NCBI GenBank assembly: GCA_900312665.1
Contig: ONZQ02000005.1
Location: 1,033,077 to 1,097,076, forward strand
Length of the DNA: 64,000 bases
Direction of reading: 5' to 3'
Origin: Cephalotrichum gorgonifer
Lineage: Eukaryota > Ascomycota > Sordariomycetes > Microascales > Microascaceae
Position 1 is the stretch's first letter, and each line of letters begins with the position of its first letter. Below the pieces are notes generated by a model. It saw only the letters and a program-made list of their open reading frames with translations. It was not told the origin of the DNA and searched no databases. Position numbers and translations under genes: made by a program. This document shows, one piece after another, positions 1 to 17,761 of the stretch.

Positions 1-6230
<6,230 letters not shown>

Positions 6231-6705
6231 AGGAGGCGAGGGAGAGATGACGAGCCCAGAAGGATGCGAGATTCGTGGAGCGGAAGGCGGCGGAGGAGGC
6301 CCAGGCCATGGAGACGCGGGAAGCGGATAGACGGACGACGGAGAGCCCCGAGTTCGACTAACTACGGGAGGCTCGGGCGGCGGAGCTGGATCGGGTTGCG
6401 GCATACGCGAGGAAGATTCGGGACGTGATGTGGACGGGACATCTGCGCTCGACCGGGGCTTGGTAAGTCTCCAGAGGTCGAGATTGCCAAGTTCGGAAGT
6501 CGGACCGGCCAAACATCAGGCGGGATCGGGTCGTGATCGCGCTTACGCACTGGGTGGTGAGCGCTGGGCCTCCCAATCTACGGGGGGGGGCTCTTCAGGA
6601 CCGCCTACCCCGAGTTCATATCGCCCGTGGCGGCCAACTTCGACAATCTCGGGGCCACCGTGGACGCCATCTTGGCAGGTGCAGACGACGCTGGTTCTCG
6701 CTCCC
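6231..6705 (+). pseudogene. decayed coding patch, helical protein remnant, unrecognised
   Basis: In one + frame, 6250-6434 reads as a charged amphipathic helix (FVERKAAEEAQAMETREADR, a stop, then LREARAAELDRVAAYARKIR). After a frame change, 6599-6705 reads TAYPEFISPVAANFDNLGA followed by more helical sequence. These two stretches have protein-like composition, but in-frame stops interrupt them and no start or splice structure restores one frame. I cannot assign a family. It could also be chance openness in GC-rich DNA. Confidence 0.3.
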
Positions 6706-8109
6706 TTTTTTTTTTGGCTGCGGGAGGGGACGTCGAGGAGAGTTCTGACTTGGCTGCTGGGGTGGGCGACGTCGTACTCGACGACCTTGTTGAGTATCGC
6801 CCGTGGAGGGTCTCGATGCTTGTCCTAGATAGACGTGGTAAAAGTGCAAAGTACAGCTGGGGCGCCTGGAGGTGGGTAGGCCGGACCCACCTTCACCCCA
6901 ATAACTGCATATGGTACGTACATGTGCATTGTATTGTCGTGTACAATTCCCGGTGCGCCAGCCTCCGCACCTGCGAGAGAAACGAGACAGTCTTGCCCTA
7001 CACCTTCTTGTGCGCATCTACCACCACGTCTCCCAATGACGCGACATCTGAGAGCGCGCCCGCATAGCCGTCCACGCAAGCAGGCATCAAGAGCTCTCGA
7101 AGCCGCGGAGCATCATCGGCACGCGACTAACGCCCTGCCCGAGGCGCCCCAGAACCGCATCAAACAGCCTTTGCAAAAAACCATAGTCAGTTTTACCGCC
7201 CTATCTCTTCAGGCGATGCCCCGCGGACCGGGAATGATCCATATGCACCGATATCTCCGAGAGTTCCGTCACAGCATTAGCAAGCTCGCATCCTGGACTC
7301 GTGGTTATCTGCGACTCGCCGCGAGAAGTATCCCGACACGCTGTACGCTGCTACACGCCTCCCGTCTACGCACTTGTCCATGGTCCTCCCCCGACCCCAG
7401 AGCCTCCCCGGGTACCCGCTACCCGCCGCACGGTACATCGGACACGGCTAGCACTCCTGCCGCACGGTCTAGCTACCTGCCGAGGTTCTACCAGCGGTGA
7501 TCAACGAAAGTACCGATCGCGGGTCGGGGAGGGGGTGACCAGGCGGGAGATACTGGTGGTATGTGGTATTTTGAGCACGCCGGAGTGGGAGCAGAACCAG
7601 AAAGTCATACTGGGGAGGAACCGCTATCCACCATAGATGTTCACCTGAGGAGAGATGGATTGGTCTTTTGCTTGGGTGCCCTGCTCGGCCTTCCTGCTCG
7701 GCCTTAACACACGCGATATGGACCTGGACGAGGCTTGGGGACCTGGACGATTGGAGTGCGCAGGACGGCGCTGCTCGCCGTCGCCACGTTGAAAGCCCTC
7801 TCTACCCAGTAGCCTAGACCGACGTCGTCAAGCTTCACCACTCGCTGGGCAACGTATCTCACATAGGGGTGGCCGCAGAATCGGAATCATTTTCGCCTCT
7901 TCGAACGTGGAGGAGCATGAGGAAACGACATGGCCAGGGTTATGACGCGTTGTTTGGGTGGATGCAGTGCAGGGTTTGCAAGATGACCTTCGATCCTGTG
8001 TCGACGTCTTCAAGTCCGAGCCCTGTAATGGAAGTTTAGAGGGAAAATATTATGAAGAGTATATAAAAGGCTCTTTTTTTTTTATCATAGATAACCCAAA
8101 ATCCTCTAG

Positions 8110-8470
8110 TGTCTGTCCCCGCCTTTATGTCGGCGTTGGGCTCATTTCCAAGTCCAGCGTCCTCATCTTCCTCGACGAGCCCACGTCTGGCCTCGACGGC
8201 CACCCTGCATACAACACCGTCTGATTCCCCCGAAAGCTCGAAAGTAATGTGGACCGTGAAGAACCTTACAAAGGGCTGCTCTTCTGTCCAGGTTAAAGTT
8301 CGCGAAGCTTGGTCTAGCCCTCGCGGCCGCGGTCCGCATTCTGGGGCGTCGTCGCTGAACATCTTTGTTCTCCTCCAGCATCCCACAGTTGCATTACCCC
8401 GTAGAGCCCGGAAATTCCTAGCTCTCGCCAAGGGTTCCGGCGGTTATGCTACCTATGCGAGCTTACTTGA
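8110..8470 (+). pseudogene. ABC-G (PDR-type) transporter relic, nucleotide-binding domain fragment
   Basis: The + frame at about 8120-8222 reads GVGLISKSS then [20 protein letters not shown]. This is the Walker B plus D-loop block of fungal pleiotropic-drug-resistance ABC transporters (usual form [13 protein letters not shown]). The next codon is TGA where the family has Arg, as expected from CGA to TGA, and the same frame continues FPRKLE, matching the family RFLRKLA. A second patch at about 8360-8440 (FVLLQHPT, then KFLALAKGSGG) resembles the following H-loop/LALAKGG segment in a shifted frame. Walker A, the second domain and all membrane segments are absent. A PDR transporter is normally about 1,400-1,500 residues, so this is a small dead remnant. 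Confidence 0.6.
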
Positions 8471-9946
8471 GCTCATGTAAGTAAGGCGCTCGCTGGTGCT
8501 GCGTGTCCTGTCTGGTTAGTATGTGTGCTGTCAAGGTGGCGGTCCCGAGGGTCAAGAAGGAGCGAGGGTACAGAGCTCGGCTTTACCTCACCCACGAGAG
8601 AAATGACTATTGGTGAACCGCCTCGATCTCGCTCCTCCCTCACCATCTAGATGGTTACCCCAAGCGAACCAGTAGACACATCCCCAGCGGCGCAAACCCC
8701 ACTGTCACTGCCAAATGCCAAGCAGAGGAGTCCAAGTTTACACCTATACCGCGGGCCTCGGAAGGGATGTATTGATTGGATTAAGAGTCGACGCCTTTTG
8801 GGGCCCTTGTCATTACGGTGTGCAAAAAGAAAGAAAAAAAAGAAATACAAGTGTCCACCCCTCCCACCCAAGCAAGCCGCCGAAATCCGCCATGTGTCCC
8901 CATGGTGCAGTCATCCCTGCGACCAACCAGTTCCGCCGTTTCTAATCTACGGGCCGACAGTATCGCGGCTCGGGAGGGATGCGAAGGTGAGGAAGGGCCG
9001 ATACTCGGCTTGGTGGGGAGAAGCAGGCGGGGCCTTGGAAGGGGAGACTCGGAGAGGAAGAAAATAGACGATAGCGTACTAGTGGCGTACTGCACGGGAG
9101 ACAGGTAGTTCACCCCCTCCGGGAAAGTAGTCCTGCCATCATCCGAGGTGTCCTGGTCACCTGCTACCAGCTCTTCGTCACCTTGGATACCTGGACGGCG
9201 AGGTGTGGAGGGCGTACTGCGCGTCCTCGTAGGCCTCAAAGCGGCAGATGGCCGCTGTGGCCTTTTCGTTCAGCTGCTGTAGCTCGGCGCCAGCCCCTTT
9301 GTAGGTGATCAGGGGAACGAGGGACTCGGCACACTCGGTGCTCGATTTGAAATATTCGAGGATTGTACCCTCGAGGCCCCCGAGAGTTGAGGACCCCACA
9401 AGAAGGTATTCCCAACAGCGACATGCACAATGCTATATGTAGCAAGATATGTGAGCTACGTAGAATTAATTACTCTATCTATACAGCAAGGGCTTTATGA
9501 ACAGCACACGAGCTGTCTTCGAGGCGTCGAAATGGCGAGGGCACAGTTTAGGGCGTGTTGTAGTGTGCCGCCGTGGTCGCTCCTTCCATCCCACCCAGAT
9601 CATCCCTTCCCACTCGAACAGGCAGCCATGGCTGCCCCGATGTACTCTGCCCACTTCCCCCACAATTCTCATCCAGATCTCGTCTATCGTCTTCCTTTGT
9701 GTGAGTAGATGCCATCAGTATTCGACCCCTGGACTCGTCCGATCACACACTGCCATCGAGCTTGGAACGTCATCTACTATTACGAAGACAAGACATTGCT
9801 GGGCGTGGAGGCTTATTGGATTTATATACCACTGGCCTTGCATTCGCGGGCTGGATCTATTTGATAAAATCCTGCGTTGCCGAAGCGCCTGCGCTTTGTC
9901 TCATCTTCCTATCCCCCCCTCCCCTTATCCGTTCTTTGCCGACGCA
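8471..9946. other. intergenic, nothing recognised
   Basis: No convincing gene. The last part is the upstream region of the large gene starting at 9947; pyrimidine-rich DNA (CTTCCTATCCCCCCCTCCCC) sits just before that ATG, a common fungal core-promoter/5'UTR feature. Confidence 0.5.
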
Positions 9947-12900
9947 ATGTCGGACCCCACGAGGCCTCGCCGGTCGGCCGCGGTCCGAGCCAAGGCCGAA
10001 GCGGCCCGCCAGATGAACGACCCCTGGGGCACAGCCCAGGCAGCCCCGACCACCCCCCCCGCCCCCCTCCTCCTGACCACCACCACTCCCCGCCCGACAC
10101 CGCTGTCCTCGGCTGATCCTAACGCTACACGCAGCAGATCCTCCAAGCCTACCAAGGCCGCCACCCCCAAGCCACGGGGAGGTGCCTCCAGCCGAGCCCC
10201 GCTCGCCCCCATCACGCCTAACACGCCTCCCAAGCGGCGGTATGCCGACATCAGTGGAGGGGCCGAGACGGACGTCCCGAGGCCCCGCCGGTCGGCGGCT
10301 ATCAAGGCGAAGGCCGAAGTCACCCGTCAGTGGCAGAACCCCTGGGGTGAGACCCAGGCAACCCCTGCCACGGCGCAGAGTCTCCCCCCCCCCCGGTCCG
10401 CCTGCCCTCGGNNNNNNNNNNNNNNNNNNNNNNNNNNNNNNNNNNNNNNNNNNNNNNNNNNNNNNNNNNNNNNNNNNNNNNNNNNNNNNNNNNNNNNNNN
10501 NNNNNNNNNNNNNNNNNNNNNNNNNNNNNNNNNNNNNNNNNNNNNNNNNNNNNNNNNNNNNNNNNNNNNNNNGCCCACCGCAGCCCACCTGCGTCGACGC
10601 AGAGGACGAGCCCGACGTCCCAAGAGCCCGCCGGCGGGCGGCTATCAAGGCGAAGGCCGAGCTCACCCGCCTGTGGCAGAACCCCCGGGGCGAGACCCAG
10701 GCAACCCCGGCCACGCCGGAGGCCCCTCTCCCTCCTCTTCCGTTGCCCTTGAATCATGCTAACGCCGCGTCCAGTCCCTCCAGGCCTCCCAAGACCGGCG
10801 CCCCTAAGAGCGGGGTCCCCAAGACCTCAACTCACAAGGCCGGGGTCCCCAAGACCTCAACTCCCAAGGCCGGGGTCCCCAAGACCGCAACTCCCAAGGC
10901 CGCCCCAGCCAAGACCAGCCCCCCCAAGACGCGGGGGCAAATTACCCGCGACACCCGCCCCCCGCAGCCCACCCACGTCGATGAAGAGGACGAGTCGGAC
11001 GCCCCGAGGCCTCGCCGGTCAGCAAGATCCGCCACCTCCAGCAGGGTCGTGGACGAACAGGACGAGGACGAGTACGACGACGACGACGACGGCGACGACG
11101 ACGATGAGTACGACGCTCCGCGCGCACCCATCTCTCGGAAGTCTCGAGGGACGAACCGTAAGTATTCCCCGACCCCACCTCAGTCTCGCTGCGCCGCCCC
11201 TACACTTACCCGTCTTTTTTTTGTCGGCCTCTTCGATGACACCACCCCCTCCTCATCCAAACATCTCCGGTACCACCGGCTGCAAAGCCCATGGGACCAT
11301 CCATCCAAGAAGATACCCTACATAGACAGTTCCACAATCAATACCAAACCCATCACCTCCAATTGTCCTCTACTTCCACGTGCCCTACCTAAATCGTCAC
11401 CGTCCTCGTGGCGTTCCCATTGCCATCCCCATTCGTCGCCCTTGTCGTGCTCCTGTCGTCCCATGTGCCTCTCCCCCCCCCCCTCTCCTCTGCTCGTCCC
11501 AACCCAGCCCAACCCACTCCGGCCCTCCACTCTTTATCTCCTAGACTCCCACCCATGTGCCGCGACGTAAGCTGACCCTCCTGGCTCAGGAGCTCCAGGT
11601 AGAAAACTGCCTCGCGCCGAGTCGTCTGGGAAGGGGAAGCGCCCCGCCCGCGAGCCCGACAGTGACGGTGACGACGAGTTCGAGCCATGGCATCCGTCCT
11701 CTGGGGAAGATGAGGCCCCGGAGTCGGAGGAGTCGGCGAATAGGTTCTCACCCTGGGCCAGGCACTACCACAGGGACATGTTTGCCAGGCGAGCAGCCGA
11801 CGCCAAGGTAATCAAGTTCGTGGAACCGCCCAAGGAAGTCACCCAGGTGGAGCCCTGGGATTCTATCGCATCTCATCCGCGGCTTGTCCACCACCCCGAG
11901 AGGCAATTCACCCCCAAGGTCGATAAGAAGAACTCAGGCGGTCTCTATCAGTGGGCATTACACGCTGTGCAGGGTGCCACTGACCGAAAATTCTTGGGGT
12001 TCCCACGCGAGCAGCTCACCTATGAAGAGGCACTGGAAGTCTGTCGCCTGCTCGTGTATTGCCTCGAGCGATGGCCTAACATGGACGACATCTCGACGCT
12101 GGACAGGTATCCCAGGGGGGAAACGGCATTGAGAACCATTTTCCGCGCAGCTCTCTGCAAGGTATGTCCAGGTAAAGCCATTTTACACAAGCGGCCGACC
12201 GTGTATTATCACGGTGACAGGCATGTAGTGAGGTTCCTTCTTCACTATATTCACCAGGATACATTACAGCTCGTGACTTATGCCAGGGAGTTTAGCAATG
12301 CTATTGCTATATCTCCAGATACGCTAATCCCGGAGCCGGTTGGAATCAGCTGGAGTAAAAACGGTTCCGTCACTGGCGATATAGACGCGCCATTGGAGAG
12401 TTTGACGCAGCCGTTTAATCCAACATCAAGCGAGAACATCATAAGGCTCGAGAGGCTCGCGCGCTATGAGATCTCTGAAATTGTTCGTCATTCTCCGGTG
12501 ATAACGACACAAGCGGACAGGGCTAGGACGTCCCTGTACATCGAGGAGAGATTCTCTCGCCACTCCGCATTCGGGGTACGAGAGAAGGAGTATGGCAATA
12601 GTGAGTTAATGAATACCAAGAAATACCGTCGGCTTGGAAAGATGATGATCGAGTCACCCAAGGCCTTACACGACAACGTGGACATCAAGCCACTCAGCAT
12701 GGAGATCTGTTCGATAAACTTGGCATGGCTGCAAGTCGTGAAGGATGCTGGATCGGAAGCCTGGAAGGCGACCGGGGACATCCTCGAGGCATGGAAAACC
12801 ATCGCCGCCACAACCGACGATGTGAACTACAGGATCCTCCATGACGAGCCAGCGCCCAACCAATGTGATTGTCTCCCAACTTCAACGAGTACGTCCAGCC

Positions 12901-14408
12901 ACACTTGCGGGGGATGTGGCCGCCTGACCGTCTGTTCGGATCTACGCGACCATCCAGAGGGATACAGGGCATGCAGTACTTGTTGCGAGGAAGTGACCAC
13001 CCGACCTAACAGGGTGCTCGAGCTGGCCAAACACAGAATCTCGTGCAATCTCGGTCATGATGCGAAGAGCAGTGGTCGAGATAAAGATTGGCGAGACCTT
13101 GTCCTAGCCGAATGTCTCAGCACGCTCGACCACGACCTCAGTCTCGGCGAGGGAGGCACCTACAAGGATGAATTCTCCGGGCAGTGGACGACATGCCCTC
13201 CACAGCTGTACCACCCGGAAGTCTTCAGCATCGATGCGCCCTTCCCCTTCGACCTCGGCTCCACCGGTGAGTCTCGTTACCATTCCCCCGGAAACCTCGC
13301 AGCCGTCCCAGTGGCCTTGAACTACATGAAGAATGGTAGCCCCCCTATCGCTCTACAGAAGATTCGCGATTATTTCGTGGATGCTTGTTCACTAGAGCCC
13401 AGAATCCAACAAGGGGACACCGAGGCAATCCAGCAGCGTGAGGCGGCAAGGCGGAGACTGTTGGAGGATTTCCATAACCTCACAGAAGTCGTGCGAAAGA
13501 TTCCCCGCAATAAAAGTGTCCGCCTCAGGGTCCGCATCGGGAAAAAGGCTTATCGTTACGTGCGGAGGCAGTTGCGCAAAGGTAGGCCCCACCAGGTGCA
13601 CTCACTGACTTCAAAGCCGAAGCAGAGTATATTCCGATATCTGTGTCCACCGCGACCGTCATGGCTGATCCCGATCATCGAGGAGATCGAGCGGTGGACG
13701 GGTGTCTCTCTTCCGAGGGGTCGAGATGGCTGTCCATACTTCCTCCACCAGGCCACAATGGATAATAATTGGAATTGGGACGAATTTTACACCCTGGTCC
13801 ACAGCCGCCTTGGTGTGATGCAGCACTGGTGCAATAAGGATTTTGCCACAATCGACACGATATGGACGCTGATGCTTGAGTGCATCCTCCTGGCATGCCT
13901 CGAGGGGATGGTCGTTCTTGACAACGACCCAGATGCGAAGCGCAAGAGGGCCATGAAGGAGAAGTATGCCGAGTTTCTCCATCTTCCATTAACTTTCGAG
14001 ACCAGAAACCTCCTATGTTTCGCATTCGCAAAATTCCGCCACCACGAGAGGATGTGGACAGCGTGGCCAACTCAGCCGTCCTGTCTCCAAGAGCGACTTG
14101 ACGCCGATGACGATAATAACGTCATCATTGAAAGCCAGGCATCTAACAATCTGAAGCACGACTTTTTCCCGTGCCACTATCCGCTTCTAAAACGGCTAGT
14201 AAAGCGCATCCGGATGCCAAAGAAGTTCGTTGATGAGGATCTGGAGCTTGGCCCGTATGATTCAGAACTCGAGAAGGAGCTGGAACAGGCAGTTGCAAGG
14301 GCGAAATTGGAGACTGCGGAGGCAGGGAAGGCCGGGAAGACTGGGAAGGCTAGGAAAGTCAGGGACATTGGGCCGGAGGACGACGATGACAACGATGACA
14401 GGGAATAG
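9947..14408 (+). CDS. large repeat-bearing protein with acidic tract and putative zinc site, unrecognised
   Basis: Two-exon gene: exon 1 9947-11157 (crosses the assembly gap), intron 11158-11589 (GTAAGT..CTCAG, 432 bp, long for this window), exon 2 11590-14408. The N-terminal half is low complexity. Three copies of a module with PRPRRSAAIKAKAE and W/NPWGETQATPAT occur near 9950, 10270 and 10614 and a partial fourth near 10995, then KAGVPKTSTP decapeptide repeats, then an acidic run of Asp/Glu at about 11046-11110. Exon 2 is a non-repetitive domain of over 800 residues with a Cys cluster at about 12862-12990 (CDC, CGGC, CSTCC), probably a zinc-binding fold, and a C-terminal KAGKTGKA/acidic tail. 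The basic and acidic tails suggest a nuclear or chromatin role, but this is inference. It is not a DUF3435 tyrosine recombinase or a transposase I know. The start is the first ATG of the frame shared with the repeats. Confidence 0.72.
10412..10572. other. assembly gap (161 N)
   Basis: Run of N inside the coding repeat array. The frame before the gap (codon boundary at 10412) and the frame after it (codon start at 10575) disagree unless the true gap length leaves remainder 1 on division by 3, or unless the C homopolymer at about 10384-10394 just before the gap is miscounted. Confidence 0.99.
10808..10910 (+). repeat. 30-bp coding minisatellite
   Basis: Tandem units of AAGGCCGGGGTCCCCAAGAC followed by CTCAACTCCC or close variants (three to four copies), encoding KAGVPKTSTP repeats within the large gene. 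Unit length is a multiple of three, so copy-number change would keep the frame. Confidence 0.9.
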
Positions 14409-15845
14409 GAGGAAGAGGGATAAAAATAGACGCAGGGAAATATACAAGTTCGTGGTCTAATATCTAGTAATGTATTATGGATGTATATGAATGTGAGAGA
14501 GGCTAGATTTATGAGGAATGCTTGTAGACTCGACCTACAGGTGCCATTCCAGCAGCAAACGACTTGCTCTTCATCCACACAATGAGGTTGTGGAGCGTCC
14601 AGGACGCCATGAGCGGTACGAGGGTGGAGGGGAGAAACAAGCCCCACACAGGAGGGTCGACAAACTGCGAACAGGGTCATTATCATTGAATTAGCTGGGA
14701 TACTGTACAAGCGAGTATTTCGTACTGTATTAGTCAGGAGAGGACGGGTAGGTATGTAACGTGGCTGTACCTCGATGAAGTTGAGGTTGTGTCGCAGGAC
14801 GCCCGTTGTATGTTCGCTAGTGTAATCCTGTGCCTGACGATAGGTATTTACGGCGTTTCGAGCAGGTAAAAGCTACCTTTGTAGGGCACCCTTGGAGTGC
14901 TTCGAGTCGATGTTGAGGGCGAAGAAGGGCTACGATCACCGTTGTAGGCGAGGATTATATGAATAACCCGTAAATTGGGGAACCCCGGCCTGGAGTCCTG
15001 AAAGTTTTAGGCGGGTCGAACGCGACCTGCCACTGGTGTGCTACCTACCCTCAACGAAGTCTCTACAAGTACAGTTGGACCGATGACGCCCAATGTTGGC
15101 TTTGGCCAACGAACAATCCGGCAACGCAGCTTCTCATTGATTGGTGAAGCGAATTGTGGCGGTCACGTAGTTACCATCCGGGTGTACCATGGAGGTAAAG
15201 GTGCCAGAGTGGTTAATGGGTCAGCCTTGGGCGAGTGAGCTGATGCCTTCGGACACAGGGAGTCCTTGTCTATGTAGTTAATTTTTTTTCTTTTCTGTTC
15301 GGTGCCGTATGATATCCAACCAGAAACCTGTTGCTCCCCCGAGAGGTTCAGTGATTCGTGAAGGGTGCACGTACTCATAGCACAGAACTCCTCCGGAACA
15401 AGCATGACATTGTTACTATAATATAAGCCACCATCACCAGGCGGGCTAGACAGGCCGGGGAAAAATCGTCAGCATCAACGAGGAGGTGTTCTTCCTGTTG
15501 CCAGAGCGTGTGCAGTGTGTGAAGAGAGGGTCGGATCACGATGAGCAAGTGCGCAAAAGAGGCTGCAAAAATCGCAAAACAGTGGGTGAAATTGGCGTAA
15601 TGACATCTCATGTACATGAGGACTCTCCAGGCTTATTTCCTATGTAATAATTTCATGGTTGGCTTGTTTGATTGATTGGTGTTTTATCGCGATGCTTCAA
15701 GCTTCTCGGGTATCGTTTGGGTGTCCCTAATGTTTGGGTGGTTGAATTGCCTGTGCGAAATTCGGACAAAGATAAGGCGACACTCGACTACTGGTTTTCG
15801 GGGGATTTGCAGAAAATAGAGGTACCCATCAATCGGGAGACAGCG
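14409..15845. other. intergenic, nothing recognised
   Basis: No gene supported. Frames on both strands are short. The right edge (about 15840) is the inferred left breakpoint of the rearrangement that split the GH95 gene. Confidence 0.55.
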
Positions 15846-16821
15846 TCACCTTACCCAAGACACCTCATTCCTGCAAAATACCGGGTGGCCAATCCTGCAG
15901 GAAGCGGCACAGTTTGGCTTCTGCAACTTGTTCAAGTGGAACGATACCTGGACTTTCGGGCCGTCGGTATCGCCCGAAAACTTGTTTGTTGTACCACCGG
16001 GCATGACCACGGTAGGAAAAAACGAAGGTCTCGACTTCGGCGTTGCCATGGATAACCAATTGCTGTATCAGCTGTTCAATGACGTCGTCGAAACTTGCGA
16101 GATTCTTGGCTTGGAAGTCAGTGAATGCAGCAGCGCAAAAGACTACCTCCCAAATATTCCCCCACCTCAAATTGGGTCGAAAGGTCAGATACTCGAGTGG
16201 CGCCAGGATTACGACGAGGTTGAGCCGGGCCATAGGCATATGAGCCCTCTCTGGGGCCTCTATCCTGGCAAGCAGATGACACCTCTCACGTCGCAAGCCT
16301 ACGCCAAAGCTTCAGAAGTCCTTCTCGGGAACCGAATGAGAAACGGGTCTGGATCGACAGGGTGGTCTCGCGCCTGGGTTATCAACCTATACGCCAGACT
16401 TTTCCTCGGCGATACGGCTTGGTCGAGCATCGTCTCCTTTATTCAAAAGTATCCGAGCAATAATCTTTGGAACTCCGATAACGGACCAGGCACTGCATTC
16501 CAAATCGATGGCAACTACGGGCTGACAGCCGGAATCGCCGAGATTCTCCTCCAGAGCCATGGCGTAGTTCATCTCCTACCTGCCTTGCCGTCCTCGGTGC
16601 CCAACGGCAGCGTCAAGGGTCTTGTTGCTCGTGGCAATTTTGTCGTCGACATGGACTGGTCTGACATGGCCCTCACCAGTGCGAGCATCACATCTCGCAG
16701 CGGTGGCCAGCTGGCTCTACGGGTGCAAGATGATTCAGGGTTTATGATCGATGGCTCTGAATATACAGGACCTATCAACACGACGATTGGAGCCACATAC
16801 CGGGTGGCACGAACAAATTAG
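15846..16821 (+). pseudogene. GH95 alpha-fucosidase-like gene, C-terminal half only
   Basis: An open frame of about 325 codons starts abruptly at HLTQDTSFLQNTGWPI with an in-frame stop upstream (15797-15799) and no ATG, and runs to a natural TAG. It covers the second half of the GH95 catalytic (alpha/alpha)6 barrel and the C-terminal beta domain: WTFGPSVSPEN, HRHMSPLWGLYPG, WSRAWVINLYARL, then FQIDGNYGLTAGIAEILLQS. The QIDGN-G block is the family motif that carries the catalytic Asp in bifidobacterial AfcA (from memory of the family). The start codon, signal peptide and first catalytic block are missing; they lie on the opposite strand at 22572-24068. No frameshift is seen within this half. 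It is followed on the same strand by the GH11 gene. Confidence 0.88.
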
Positions 16822-17761
16822 CTATCAATCTAAGTTATCCCCCACATATACATTATCTCGTACTAGCTAGACTCTCTTGGCAAATGCAATCCATAGCCCC
16901 CATACTGCCTGCCCTAAACCACGTATGGCATGATGCATAGTGAATTAGATATGGGGCGACGAGGATTTGAAGCGGGATTATCCAAAGCCTTGAATTGAGC
17001 CCGTTCATCCTCGATGTCGATCCTGCAGAGAAATGGCCCCTTCCACCCACCTTCCCTCCGGTTATACAATTACCCAGCAGACACAATGTAATTTGCGACG
17101 CTGCAAATTCGAAGCAGAATCCCGGAGGGTAGGTGGCTTTGCGTTGATATAGAATACCGACTCCACTCACCGAGCTCATAGCCGCTCCAGTAAGCCAGGC
17201 ACGGATAAATGCAACTGGCGATGTCTTTCAACAGTCGCGACGAAAGGCCTAGTCCGCGCTCCTGAACGTTACGCCTTTCATTAAAACCGTAAGGGCCCTG
17301 TTCAAGGAACTGCTACTAAATCTGAAGCTCCCATCGCCGCCCAAGTAAAGGTACCAGCAATAAAGCTTTGCTAGTTATCATTCGGCCGCTTATATCGCTA
17401 GTGGCACTGGATCTGACTACTCTCTGGCAAGCGCTTCTCCCTTCTCGACAGTCTCCTCACCTGGCCGCCCTTATTTAAGGTAGGATATAATATGGAAAAA
17501 GACGGAAACGGGATCTAAATAGATTTCCCCTCCATCCTCGATCTTTCCAGGATACATAGCTCAAGAAACCAGTGCTTCGATGGCGATACACTGTTGAGAT
17601 CCGCTGTTCGTATTTCGCGGGTGCTCCAGATGAATGGAGCTGTGCGGGCTCCTGTCTTACATGTAAAGTAGAAGAAACAGACGAGCCGCCCTTGAAGCAA
17701 GTGTGTTTAGCACCGACGCTCGGCCTTACCTCCATAGGTCAAGTCTCAAACGCTAGACAAA
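16822..17761. other. intergenic upstream of GH11
   Basis: About 0.94 kb without a supported gene. It is the promoter region of the GH11 gene; I saw no GGCTAA (XlnR/Xyr1-type) site in it. Confidence 0.5.

Larger units (their letters stand above)
9950..11036 (+). repeat. intragenic direct repeats of about 100 bp encoding a basic module
   Basis: The blocks at about 10270-10372 and 10614-10715 are near-identical (ATCAAGGCGAAGGCCGA, then TGGCAGAACCCC, then GAGACCCAGGCAACCCC). The block at about 9950-10050 is a diverged copy and 10995-11036 a partial one. They lie inside the 9947 gene and flank the N gap, so the gap probably hides at least one further copy or a collapsed array. Confidence 0.85.

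Noticed and set aside
11158..11570. Exon 1 of the large gene reads open through 11570, suggesting no intron
   Set aside because: The continuation is Ser/Pro low-complexity from pyrimidine-rich DNA, and a GTAAGT donor with CTGAC branch and CTCAG acceptor joins in phase to exon 2.
9947..14408. Large gene as a Starship captain or other transposase
   Set aside because: No DUF3435 Arg-..-Arg-Tyr pattern, no DDE or reverse-transcriptase motif seen; only repeats and a Cys cluster.
16950..17060. tRNA-like TTCAAATCC on the minus strand
   Set aside because: No pairing acceptor stem or anticodon arm at the right distance.
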